Shown: one piece after another, positions 11,129 to 23,900 of the stretch
Position numbering within the stretch: position 1 is the first letter of the stretch
How the letters are laid out: every line of letters begins with the position of its first letter
Origin: Owenia fusiformis
Taxonomy: Eukaryota > Annelida > Polychaeta > Sabellida > Oweniidae
Assembly (NCBI GenBank): GCA_903813345.2
Contig: CAIIXF020000005.1
Span: forward strand, 5,545,375-5,609,374
DNA: 64,000 nt
Direction: 5' to 3'
The notes under the pieces: generated by a model
Told to the model about the DNA's origin: nothing
Database searches by the model: none
The model's input: only the letters and a program-made list of their open reading frames with translations
Program-made: the position numbers and the translations under genes

Positions 11129-12556
11129 GTGTTGAAGATGATATTTTTCGCCTGTTTTAGTTATTAGGTTTGATGCAGAAATATGTAAAGACACATTGGT
11201 TTTAAAATCTAGATTATTGGTTGTGATGTGTCCCCCCCCCATATCTCTGATTCTAGCTCCAATATTTGGGGTGCTAAAGAAATGTTAGTGCTACACCCTT
11301 CATTGACATATACCACCTTTATTTGGGTGTATTCACACTTCAAGCTATCAAAATAGAAAATGTTATGACACTTGACAAGAAAATGTTGCCGCACCAACAG
11401 TAAACGATTAAATGTGGTTTCATCATATTGTACGTTTTCTGTTTTTATATCTATGATCTGGGCGTTCGCCTGATAATCGTACACACATCACAAATCAGTG
11501 GTACAAAGACGCCTGGCGGTGGTAGTATTTTGTATAAAGAATAGTGAGTGACATCTCAAGAGTCATAATCCCAATGGCAAGAATAACTCTAGTATATCAA
11601 TTTGGTTCTTAGGCCCGTATAAGTCAATATGATTTGGTAGAAGTTAAAAAGTGTGTTGCAACGTTACGTGAACAGTTTTGGCAAATCATTCATCTTTACA
11701 GTCCAGGCATCCCGCTGGTGTCTCATTGCTCAAGATGACTCAAGGAGAAAGTGTCAAATATAATCTGAGGCAAAATATTCACATTTTTATGAGGCAAATT
11801 GAAAAATAGCGACGAGTCAACTTTTTTAAAAAGCGACGAGGCAAAACTCTTGGGGGTGCAGGCACACCCGACGCGACCCCCTGGCGACTATACGTATACC
11901 TAAATTCCGTCATTTAACAACCTGACATATTTTTTATTAAAAAGTGAAAAAAATCTTAAAAAAAGTATTATCATATTATAGAAAATATATGCTTCATGGT
12001 AGTCTTCAGAGCTACGCTTATCGGTCATTGGCACGAAGAGGAAAACTTCATTTGATAAAAACGCGTAAGGTTGTATTTTATAACAATGCCTACCAGATAA
12101 GTAATATGAGATTGCTTGAAATATCATTCTTAAGCTTTAAGTAGATGGCACTGGGTAAGTTTCTGTCTCTAAAACACCACTTTGAAGTTTTTTTGCAGCC
12201 ATCCACTGCAGTCCCCTTGTCCGATGAATCAATTTTAATTTTAAAAAGTGTTTTCAATGTTAGAGAAAAGGAGAACGTGGCAATATCTAGAGCAAGAAAC
12301 GCAGTGTGTAATGAGTCTTTAACGATGGCTTGCCGTATTTTATAATTGGCAATTTTAATTCAGCAAAAACTTTTAGCCTAACTGGCATCAATTTGCAAAG
12401 GATTTTTCAAAGCTAGCATCATTTGCAATTGGCTGTGTGATATTGCACGCTTGTAATGTATTTTGATTGGTACCGTATGGAAGATTGACATTCAATTCCA
12501 GTACCTCACACTTGTATTTGTGGCATTGTGTGAATTTTTATCTTTTCATTATTAAA
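11129..12556. other. Intergenic, nothing recognised
   Basis: AT-rich sequence with short, domain-less frames only (for example 11209-11484 on -, 12145-12345 on +). A polyC run at 11229-11237 is present. I see no gene or transposon ends. Confidence 0.35.
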
Positions 12557-12561
12557 ATGTG

Positions 12562-13411
12562 TACCCTATGCAGACAGAGCCTGTGGGAAATATTGGGTGC
12601 GGAGCAAATGAGCGGAGGGTGCGGAGCTAACGGTCATTTTTGAATTTAAAATTGGGATATTTCTGAAACTAAGCCGTTTTGGGACTTCAAATATACCAAG
12701 ATATGTGTATTTGACACCAAATATCAATAAAATTGTGAAAATAGTAGTGCAATTCATTTTATAGCGACGCAGTATGCCTTAAACATTTCCCAAACCTATA
12801 TATTTTGAGACTATCCTTTTAATACTGCGTCCCCAGCATTCATAAAAAATGGTGTTCAAGATACACTACCCATGCAAATTATTTTTGCATCTTGGAAGCC
12901 AGGCCGTATCTGTGTGATTTTATAAAAATTCGGAAATGTTCTTCAGATATGAGCCCCCTCTAAATATTGGGTGCGGAGGTACGTTTATGGAGCTCCTCCG
13001 CACCCAATATTTAGAGGGGGCTCTATCTGAAAAACATTTCCGAATTTTTACAAAATCACACAGATACTGCCTGGCTTCCAAGATGCAAAAATAATTTGTA
13101 TAGATAGTGTACCTTGAACACCATTTTTTATGAATGCTGGGGACTCAGTATTAAAAGGATAATTTCAAAATATATAGGTCTGGGAAAGGTTTAAGGCACA
13201 CTGCGTCGCTATAGAATGAATTGCGCTACTATTTTCACAATTGTATTGATATTTGGTGTCAAATACACATATCTTGGTATATTTGAAGTCCCAAAACGGC
13301 TTAGTTTCAGAAATATCCCAATTTTAAATTCAAAAATGACCGTTAGCTCCGCACCCTCCGCTCATTTGCTCCGCACCCAATATTTCCCACAGGCTCTGTC
13401 TGCATAGGGTG
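12562..13411. mobile_element. 850-bp near-perfect palindromic (foldback) element with 5-bp TSD
   Basis: Two arms of about 420 bp are reverse complements over their whole length, from the end (T/C)ACCCTATGCAGACAGAG to a centre near 12985. ATGTG flanks both ends (12557-12561 and 13412-13416), as expected of a target-site duplication. The arms differ by scattered substitutions and short indels, so they have diverged slightly. A 63-aa open frame in each arm (12566-12757 on -, 13216-13407 on +) is the same sequence seen twice because of the palindrome and is not evidence of a gene. The terminal CACCCTA resembles the ends of 4312-6567. Confidence 0.9.
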
Positions 13412-13416
13412 ATGTG

Positions 13417-14860
13417 TAAACATGGGCTTTCAAGAGAAAGAAAACCCCATGCTGTAAAATTTGATTAAATATACTATGTGTGTATGGAAGTGTCACTGTA
13501 AAAATCACTTTTTGAAAATATTAGAAATTAGTTTGTTTACATTTTTAATGAACACCCCTGGGTAAATAAATCAAATAATTAATGTGTAAATAAATAAGCG
13601 TTGAATACATCACGTTCGTTACAATATATAAAGTGATAATTTATATGCCCGAATTTTTTTCCTCAAGGGTAAGTAACTGAAAAATGAATATATTACTCCA
13701 GGGTAACGTAAGGTAAATTCACCTGTTTTTCAAGGCTCCCTGTGGCAATTTGCGATGCACATATACACTTCGTATTGTGTACTTAGTAACCTTAATGTCC
13801 ATTTCTCATTTTCTCTAGTCATTTATCAACACATCTCTTTGGATTTCAGTGTTAAGAGAGCAACTAATATTTTACTTGTGCACATATGATGGTATCAGGA
13901 TAGCCTTGTTACCGCTCATCATAACCGATGACGTGAGTGAGAGGATTTGTCCTGATTTTTCTTTTGTACTGATTTAATAGGCGGAGCACATTTGCCACCT
14001 TAGAGTGAAATCCCGTTCATTTTTGTATCTCTCGATTTATCAACCATATTGTTGTTTTTAGTAACTGCAACACAGTGATACGTTAGCATATATTATTATT
14101 ATATATTTAAAAATTTAAGTGCAGTGTATTATTATCCACTTTGTCACAAGTTTAGTCTGCCAGATCATTTCTCACTAAACATATGATGATAATATATTTG
14201 GTTAGTATTTATGATCATTTCTTATGTTGACGTCAAGTAAATAAATAGGTAGCTGAAGCGAACATTCAATTTCACACACAATTTAGACTACCGAAACAAC
14301 GGAAAAGCATAAAAGAGTTGGAAACGTTATATTTGATTTAAAAAATTTACAGTTGCAATAATAGAAAATCGCTTACGCAAGCACTTTTCCTTAAGTTCTG
14401 ATTATTGATTGGTATCTAGTTGTATTATTTTGGGAAGAATTTAGTACAATTATGAATCCATAGTCAGAGAAAGTAAGTTTTTGAAGGAAGGCATACCTGT
14501 GAAAGAATTATGACTTGCACAACCGTGTAACTAGTCGGACAACTGTAGGGAATATATCGGGTGTTATGCATTTGCTCACCTACAGCTAAAGACAAATAGA
14601 CGGCTTGCTTTCAGCATAGCATGGGTTTAAAGTAGGACTGGGTTTTCCATTTCGACAATCGCCGTAGACTATAGTATGATAATGTATTTGATTTGTGTTT
14701 CTTTACAATCTGGCATTTGAAAACATGAGGATATGAACACGTGGGATTAAAGCAGTAGATCGTGTTTGAGCTACTTGATAGCCTGAACAGACTCAACACT
14801 GTCTTATGTAGACCTCCTTAAGAAGTTATTATACACCGGAATTCTGAAAATACAGCTAAA
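13417..14860. other. Upstream region of the MAM gene
   Basis: AT-rich, without supported coding sequence or clear repeats. It ends in a TATA motif close to the MAM gene start. Confidence 0.35.
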
Positions 14861-14864
14861 GGAT

Positions 14865-14870
14865 ATAAAA
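14865..14870 (+). promoter_or_regulatory. TATA box candidate of the coiled-coil MAM gene
   Basis: TATAAA lies 65 bases before the ATG at 14930 and only 23 before the ATG at 14888. A start site about 30 bases downstream (near 14895) would exclude the first ATG and make 14930 the first ATG in the message. Confidence 0.45.
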
Positions 14871-14929
14871 TCATTTTACAACCAGAAATGACAGTTATTA
14901 CAAAGCTGAGGCCAAAAATATATGTAAAA

Positions 14930-17900
14930 ATGGAGGTACAGACACTAGTGTGGGTTTGTTTAGTGTTATTGACATTTTGCACAATTGCAGATTCACAGGC
15001 TAACCAATGTTATATACGAGAAGGGCAATGCTCATATAATATACAACTCAGCCATGGGTGTCAGGACCAAGATAAATTATCTAATGTCGTACCAGAAAAC
15101 GCCGAGAAGGCGTATGAAATGAGTTTAAGTGTCAAAGATACTCAATTAAAACAAGAACAACGAATTCTTGAATTAGAAAGAAGATTACAAGAAGCATTAA
15201 GTGGTTCGAATAATCAAATTCCTGGTGCTAAAGGGATTGTAATAAATACAGGGGGACCGTTTAAAGAGGACGGGACCCGAATCGAAATTGGTCTCCTCAA
15301 CACGCTTTACTCTCAGTTCACTGAACTTCGGACGGAATTAAATGCTACAAAAATCGCACTGTTGAGGTCGCAGGCAGCATTAAATCAGACCCAGAGAGCA
15401 TTAAATATTACCGAGGCAAATTTATTAATAACAACCCAAAAACTAATTCGTGCTGATAGAAGAATCGATTTCCTAGAGGATGAAAATAGAAGACTTAAGT
15501 TACGTCTCCAAGAGGTAACTTTCCAACTATTCCAAACAAAGACAAAATTGGATCGAACAATACGTAAACTATTCCGGGCTGAGCTGGATTTAGGTGTTGC
15601 GCGTAAAGAAAATGAGGAGCTCCGAAAAGAGCTGATACATACGCGCCGACGGGCTCATACACTAGAGACGAGACTCAACCAAACAGTGACGCAGTACAGA
15701 ATCTTATTGCAGGAGCATGAAGAGCTCAATGTAACCCTACAAGAAACACGCTTAAAACTAATTGAATGCTATAACTGTAAGTAATATAATTTATATATGC
15801 CCAGAAACATTTACCCTTATACAAGTAAAAACGTAGGAGGCGATGGCCTTGAAGTTAAACCGATTCAGCATAATTTGTCATTGCCTGCTGTTCCGTTAAT
15901 TTATCATTTATGACGCAAGGTACACCCGTTTGCCATTCAGAAAACATACACCATTCACCAACTCATAAAAATACAAAGGCCAGACCTAAACAGAACTCCC
16001 ATAATAAACAAAACAGCATTTTGCATATAAACAATAGTAATTATAAGCACAGACAAATTACGTAAACTGTTTAAGACAAAACACAAGAACAAATTGCCAC
16101 CAACAATACTTTAATGTTATCGATAGGAGCTAGCTACTTACCAATGCCTTACACTAGACACAACTTCCAAATATTTTAAATTAACTCAAAATAGACCAAG
16201 TCTGACCTTCTAGATGCATCAATCAGCTGATATTGCACATTTTCTGATTTAAATCAGAGAAATATAATTGCAATTGTAATCGTAAAATATTTTGCTAAAA
16301 GGTCTTACCGATGGATCATTTGTATTCCAATTCTAAATGAACATGCATATTAAAATAGAATCCATTATAGTCCATCAGAGTATCAAAGGGTCAACATTTA
16401 TTCTGATACAATAATATAAGAGAACTTTCCTTGTTGCAAAATTGATTAATTAGGGCTTTCATGAACAGGGGGCAATTTCACATTTTGGGGGTATTCTTTT
16501 TTAAATGAGCCAATTGTTCATGATACTAATTTTGAAGGTAAACTTCTTTTAAGATGACATTTGACCTAAACTGGCCTTTAAAGAAAATCACTATGGTTTT
16601 CTATTTTACGTCCTTGAACGTACTAGGCACATTGTATCCAAACTATCGAGTGACCAATTAAAATTTATAATAAAATATTACAAGATAATAACCAAAAATA
16701 CCAATTTTGACATTTTACCTTTACTGCCACGCCCATTTTTCACCCAGCATCTTTGTATCACCCTTCAAGCATTCTCCATAGGTCAGTGGTGTCGAATGTA
16801 AAATAAGACCTTGATGTGAACTGAAATATAATGTTATGACATCGGAAGATTTAGTGAAACGCCCATTGTTCAACAATCAGTAAATGACACTACCTCAAGT
16901 AATTAGCTTCTGAACACATTTAATCAACAGTTTGTGAGATATTACGGAAATATTGTATCATAAATAAATTTCCCACGTCATCATTTCTATATCTATTCGT
17001 CCACCCATCAAAGGCGCAGTTTTTATCAACATATTGAGCAACTTTTGAAAACGTTTGAAATCAAGCCTTTTTGTTATTCTCAAAAACATAAATAAAATTG
17101 AAATTCATTAGAATAACCCTTTAAGTCGAGGACAAATTACGCCATTCATGTGTTTTTAAAAAGGAGCAGACTTTGAAGCTCTCGCTTGCTCAACTTTAAT
17201 CATTAAACGAGGTTTCGATCCCGAATCCAAACACGTTTAATTGGTTTAGTTTAATTTGTAGGCGACCTCTGATGATGACCTCTTTCTAGACCTACAGTGT
17301 AGTCAAATCATTAAGCTCATTTGGGATATGTTTAAATCATCCGCCGTCTGTCTGCCAACAAGATGGTAGTGGTAGTCATGGTACTTGTGGATACCTCTGT
17401 CATCTTGTATCGTTTTAACTCACATAGTGAGCAACTCCAATCACCCACTTGTCTGTCTGTCTGTCTGCCCGTCCGTCTGTCAACAATATTGGCATGTTTA
17501 AAACTTTTGAAGTTATTTTTGTTCATTATCAACAGAAAAACTCCCTGTTCATGAGCTCGCCTTAGAAATTCAAAATTGCCGCTATTATGCCATACAAAAT
17601 CATTTTTGTAAGCGAACCCCCCCCCTCATTGGCCAAAACTTTCAAAATCATGCAGTTTTTCCCATTCTGAGCAATTTGCAAGTGATATTGGAACAAAGTT
17701 CGTCAAATTTGAAGCCTTTTGCTTTTTGAAAATTGACCCCCCCCCCCCACTTAACAAAAGCTGGCAACGGGCCCTGTCTAGTATCATAAAATGTTACAAA
17801 GAATAAGAAAATAAATCTAGACGGAAGCAATAGACAACTTTCCATCTGGAGACTACGTTATGCCAGGTATTGTAATACATGCTGTGTAAAATATATGACT

Positions 17901-20900
17901 CTGACTTCAATTTCTTATCGAGAGATATCAATCAGGGTCAGGATGATATCGTTTAGTTGTTTCGGCAACTTAACCTAGAAAGTATAGCATAACCCAAGGG
18001 AAAGATCAATACCCGGTGATTTCAGCGGGAAGTGGCGTTTCGTTCATTGGATGAGCTGCGCGCGCACGCATAAATGTGATTATCCAATATAATTAGGGGA
18101 GGGCTATTTGAAGTAGTTTTTGGTCTCAGGCGCGACCCAGGGCTGTTGTCTTAAGGACATTTCGTTGAAAATGAGCCATTCGGCTGATAATTGGTAAGAG
18201 TTTGCGATCTTATAATGTATAACTGTTACTCAGACACATATTTTGACACGATTCTGTTGGAAATAAGCTTTGAACCGAGAGATATTCACGATTGATATGC
18301 ACATTTTTGATTGTGCCATTGCTTTTCTATTGCACAATCCATGTATTGACAGAAGAAACATTAATAATACAGATTGGTTTACCTTCAATACATGGCAGAC
18401 ACTACATATCGGTCTATTAATACCAGTTTGTGCCTGAAATAGTTCTATATTTCCATCCACGGCCTGGAGCCTGGGTGTGTTTGTCTCTTATGTGTATGCT
18501 TGTGCATGGACTTCTAATCACTAGCAGAATTTAACATGATGCAAACTCGACATTATAACTCATGCTGTAACATTTTGACTTCGCTGGAAAACAATAGGAA
18601 TTATTTTTCTTGCCAATCAATCATGAATCACAATCAAAATTTCAGAATGATCAATCAGGCAATGGTCCAAATCAAGTTATAACATTATATGATATTCAGC
18701 AAGAAGTCCGGTAGAAATACAGAATATTTAAACATCAAAGCTGAAAGTTAAAAGCTAATCTGTCAATTTTCTGTCTGCAAAAGAGCGTCCCAAGAGCGTT
18801 TACATTTGACACAATAACAGACTGAGGCTTTGAAATCTAGGATTCCCCAGGAAAATATGACGTCATACTAATTAGCATAAGGATTTCCCTATTGGTGTGG
18901 GTCGAGCCTTGTTCGAAAACACAATCCATAAATACATGCTAATTTCTAAGGAGATAGGAAGTGTATAACGTGTTTATCGATTTTGTTTAAAGATTTAATC
19001 AATTATCAAATTGTTTAAGTGGATAAAGTGGTCACACTTGCTTCAATTCATAGCGAAATCGCGGATAGAAACTGACCGAATTTCCGATATCCTACCCCGT
19101 ATTACTGTAGGCTATAAGCACAGTGACCTACAGAGGGCGCTATCACAAACAAGTACTGGACGAACCGATAAATTCCCGGGTATTGTAACGCCCTTGCATA
19201 ACCCAGGTAGCTTCCTAGTCACTGGTACTGCACTCTTCAAACTAAACTAGATAGTTTACCGAAATAGTTAGTTTCGGTAACAAAATGTCGGAACCTCGAA
19301 GTTCTTTTTCCTTATTTCGCAAGTTGTAGGCAGAATTTCAACAATATTTTTATCACAAACGTGTGTCAGTTTTATATATTTAAGGAAATCTAACGTTTTC
19401 GAACAAATAGTTCAGTTCAGCAAAATCCAAATCATACAAGGGTACAAGGAAACCAAGCACAAACTCAAGAAAAAACAAACTTGTTTGTTGAGAAATGTAT
19501 ACATTTCAAGGGCATAAAAAAGGATCACATACCAATCTGCAGTGATTACAAACACAATATCTATACATACAATATATTTAAACATATTAGCTGTTATTCA
19601 AGGGTAAAAAATAAGAAAATACACAATGTATGCCAAAGTAATCAATCTTTGACGCACATCAAATTATCCGCCATTTCGTCTGATTCTGATGCAAGAACGA
19701 AATCCAATGGTACTTTCAGACCCTTGTGATTGCTATTTAGATGTGTTTGTTTTTTCTGATTTACTCAAAATCGTGCAAGAAAGGGGACGCAAAACAAAGA
19801 ATCTACTTCTTATGGCCTTATATTAGGGTCTTATTTTTTACGTAAACGGAACTTCAAACACGGTTAAGATTTATTTGCACTTTAAAACTTTAAACAAAAT
19901 AGAATTCAACTGCGGGTAGGTAGATCATTTTATTGACATCTGGCCAATTTCTATCAATTTCTAAATCCAATTTTGATTTTCATGTGCCTAGATATTCTAT
20001 TATCATAAAGAAAATGATAAATTGATCAAGACGATCTAACAAATAACAATTAAAATGAATTGAGTTATGAATTTGACATAATTTCAATAAATTTAGGTAA
20101 AGGGTAAAAATATATCTGCATCTGTTTTGGTCATAACTTGAATAGCATGAAGATGTAGAAAAAAAATTCTTGCTTTTTATCGAGCCTATCGACATCTGAA
20201 GTTTCAGCCTCACAATGAGATGGGTTATTTGGTGTTTTGCTAGTGTTGCTAGATTCATAATCTGGCGTGGAAATAGCGAAAGCGTAAAACATGTTATCAC
20301 CAACGTTAGTTTGAATAATACTATACTGTTAGACCAAAATATTCTAAATCTATATTTGCTGTTCCAGTTTGGTTCAAATAACAGATGTAACTTACTTTAA
20401 ATGACGGCTGGATGATAAGTTTAGAATCTTAAAGAACTCAACAATCCTCATTATCAGACCCTTAGCAAGGGGGATGGTGGGTTCGAGCGGAGCCCCCCCC
20501 CCCCCCCCCCGGCCAAAAAGTTCTTTCAAAATCATGCAGCTTTTCACCATTCTGGGCATTCTTGTTTTGGGACAAAGTTGTCAATCCTGAACCCCCTGGA
20601 TTTATTTGAAAAGTGATCCCCTTTTTGGTAAAAATTGGCTACGGGCATGCCCTTTATTGTGAGAAACTGTTTTACTCTTATTTGCCACTGCAAATGCGGT
20701 CACAACGTTGGGTCAGAATAAATGGTTCTGAATATACTCTCGGCGAAACTATCTCAAGAATAGTTAATTGATGCGTTTCTTTCTTTAGGTCAAAGTGTAA
20801 AATATTTATTAAATTGGCACAAATCTTTTGATCTAAGTAAAAGAAGAAAACTTTTTAACGTACCCTATCTATCAACCCGACAATAAACATATTTGCATTT

Positions 20901-23900
20901 CACACAAACAAAACATTATGACTAACGAAACACGTACACAACAGTCAGCCCTATTTACAAAGCCACAAGTACATCCTTTATATTTTCGTATGGTGAATCG
21001 AGATATTTAAAGGTCAGTACCATCAGTAATGCAAAGTCAATGTCATTATACCCCACATTCGGGGGGGGGGGGTGGGCGTTATACCTTATACTTTGTCTAG
21101 TTTGTTTTAAAAAATACGCATCGTGCCATTCATGGAGTAAATATATGCTTTTGAATGTTCCAAGTAACCATTTACCATTGTAATGTTGAAGTTTTGCAAG
21201 CAAAGCCAATGAAGTATTCTCTCTAAATCACGTTATCATAAAACTGTTCCATGGTCTTTGAATGCAAACAACCGCCGAGCATTCCACATCCCATGCCTGG
21301 ATTGAAAATACATAAAATATGATATTATTTTATCTTGTTTTCTTTAATTAAATTCCACTATCGTTATGGAGGAGTATCTTGATCATATCCGATCCATGTG
21401 AATACTCAGTTATCATCTGGTAAAGTTGCAACATCCACTTTAACTCACTTATCTACAGCTTACAGTTTTCCCCTCTCATTGATACTTCTCTGCGGTGCTC
21501 AATTTGAACGTCTCGTCTTCATTATTCCCATTTCTGACCAAAATGACGTAAATTATGTTAAACGTTGACAATCATTCCCATAGAGTTTGGCAACTGAAGG
21601 TATATCGCTTTTTGATCACTTATGAAAGCTGCACATCTTTGCAAAGTCAATAATTTCCAAATTATTGTAATTAAGGAGTACTTAATTACCTTGCCTTGGT
21701 AACTTATTAATTAATTGCCTTGGCAAGGAGGATTAGCTCACAGGAAAAGGAGGGAAAACCCCATGATTCATTTGATGACATACGATTTCCTCCTTCGCGC
21801 ACCTCCTTTTGTCGAAAACGTACCCTCCATCTTGGTTTTCAAAGTTTTCAAATTGACCTAGTTTTAAACCAATCAACGATCGACTCGCTAAACCAATCAG
21901 CGACGATGTCATCTCAATACGGATTTACATTATAAGCGTATGTCATCTTTGAACCCTGGGGTTTCTCCCCCTCTTGCTCACAGGATATCGAAACTCAATA
22001 TTTTCCAACAATGAAAACGTCGAAATGTCGTAATGGAGTAATATTTTATAAGATTGAAACCACGACAGTTTTTTATAGGCAATGCGGCCACTATGAAAGA
22101 ATTATGCCGAAACTCAATACAAGGTGAAGAACATACAAGGGGAAAATACGAGAGAGCATTTGTTTTTAAGGATTAAGCGCCGAGTGCATTGTGGACTGAT
22201 TAACATTCCTCAAATGTTTTGTTTCAAACTTTGCACGAATGCTAAGTTGTGTGCATTATCCCTCTGAATCTATTATCAACTTTAATTTCCTCATAGGTTA
22301 TTTAATCAGATATTCTTTCAATTCGAGCCAGTTTATTCTTAAACAGAACTAATTTCCCTACTTTGAATTGCTACTTCCCCAATTTTGATATGTATCCGTC
22401 TGGTTGAATACACAAGAGGGGAGGGAGTGAATAGAACAGCCAACTTGACAGCCAACATGAAATTATGAAATTAAAGTAATCAAAAAATGACCTGAGTAAT
22501 ATTGTAATGCAGTTATACGAAATAACATGTCCTGATTGGCTTGAATAGGATACACCTTGCCCAATCACATTTATTTGTGAAGGAAGAGTTATCATCAAAA
22601 TGAGATGCATATCTTAATAACAATCTCGATTATAGGTACCTGTATTTCGGCTTTTACGATCTAGTATAGAAAGCTGGTATCATGATGATATGACATTTTA
22701 CATTCAAATCACCCATATCTTCCCATAAGATATGTTTACGTGTAAGTGTCCAATTCATTTTAGTCGAGGATCCTTTTAAGTTCCCTTTTCGAAGATCTCC
22801 AGTTTTTAAACAGATTTCTAGACGAAGTAACATTCCTTTAGCTTGAATCGTTTATATTTTAATATAACTTAACACTCTCCTTGATATCATGCAGCATGCC
22901 TTTATATATATTTCTTTATTGCGACCAATCCTGATCATATACATATAGTTTAACATAAAATGTTATAAAATGTTATAAAGAAAAAACATACAAAAATATA
23001 ACAAAATATAGTTGTTTAGTGCAGGACGTTTAGAGTGTTGAGAAATCTAGTTCTCAGTTGGTACATATGATACACCGTCCTGGCTATTATAAATTTATAA
23101 TACAATCATCATATTATTTAAAACGATATAAAACAACCTACTAGTTGAGCAACACATCGGAAGGGCTGGCTGATCAAAGCAAAGGTACATTTATATTTGA
23201 AAAATGATTGGTATGATACGAATGGAATAGATATCACGGCAATTATGTAAAGATGCACTCTACCTTCTATAAATATGTAAACAAAGGATAATATTTCAAA
23301 CTTACCATTACCCTAAGGCCATTTTGGTTTAGAAGTTGTTTTTTAAACTAAGTGGCCCTTCGGGGGAAAGCTGCATATTCTGCAATGAAATAAAAAGTAT
23401 AGAGGTTCTGAACTTGGACATCAATAAGTCCAAGTAGCTATGGACGATTTATTTAAATGGTTCACTTACTACATATTTCACGTATTTTAGACACATTTAC
23501 ATATTTTCTACATTCTGATATCAAACTATAAAATGCCACATGATACCATACCATACCATACCATACCATACCATACCATATACCACGCCATTCAGTTTTG
23601 TTTTATTTTACGTTTCTTTTACTATAAGTCGAAAGTAGTAGAGTGGTTTTGTTGAAATTTTATATGTGACCAGTGACTACTATTAGACTTTGGATAATAA
23701 GCGGGCATTAATTTTGAAAAATGGAGGCCAATTTTACGCATGTTATTTTACGTTGTTGCTCTAACTGAAAAAAATAGCCAGTGGGACGATGTTGTTCATA
23801 TTTGATATGTGAATACTTTGAGGCATGGTACACTTTTTTATGACACGTTGGCTTGAAAAAAATTGATTTGACTACTCAGAAGCATATTACTCTTTCAATG

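Noticed and set aside
12566-13407. Two near-identical 63-aa open frames on opposite strands
   Set aside because: They are the same sequence seen in each arm of the palindromic element, so the similarity does not show protein conservation.
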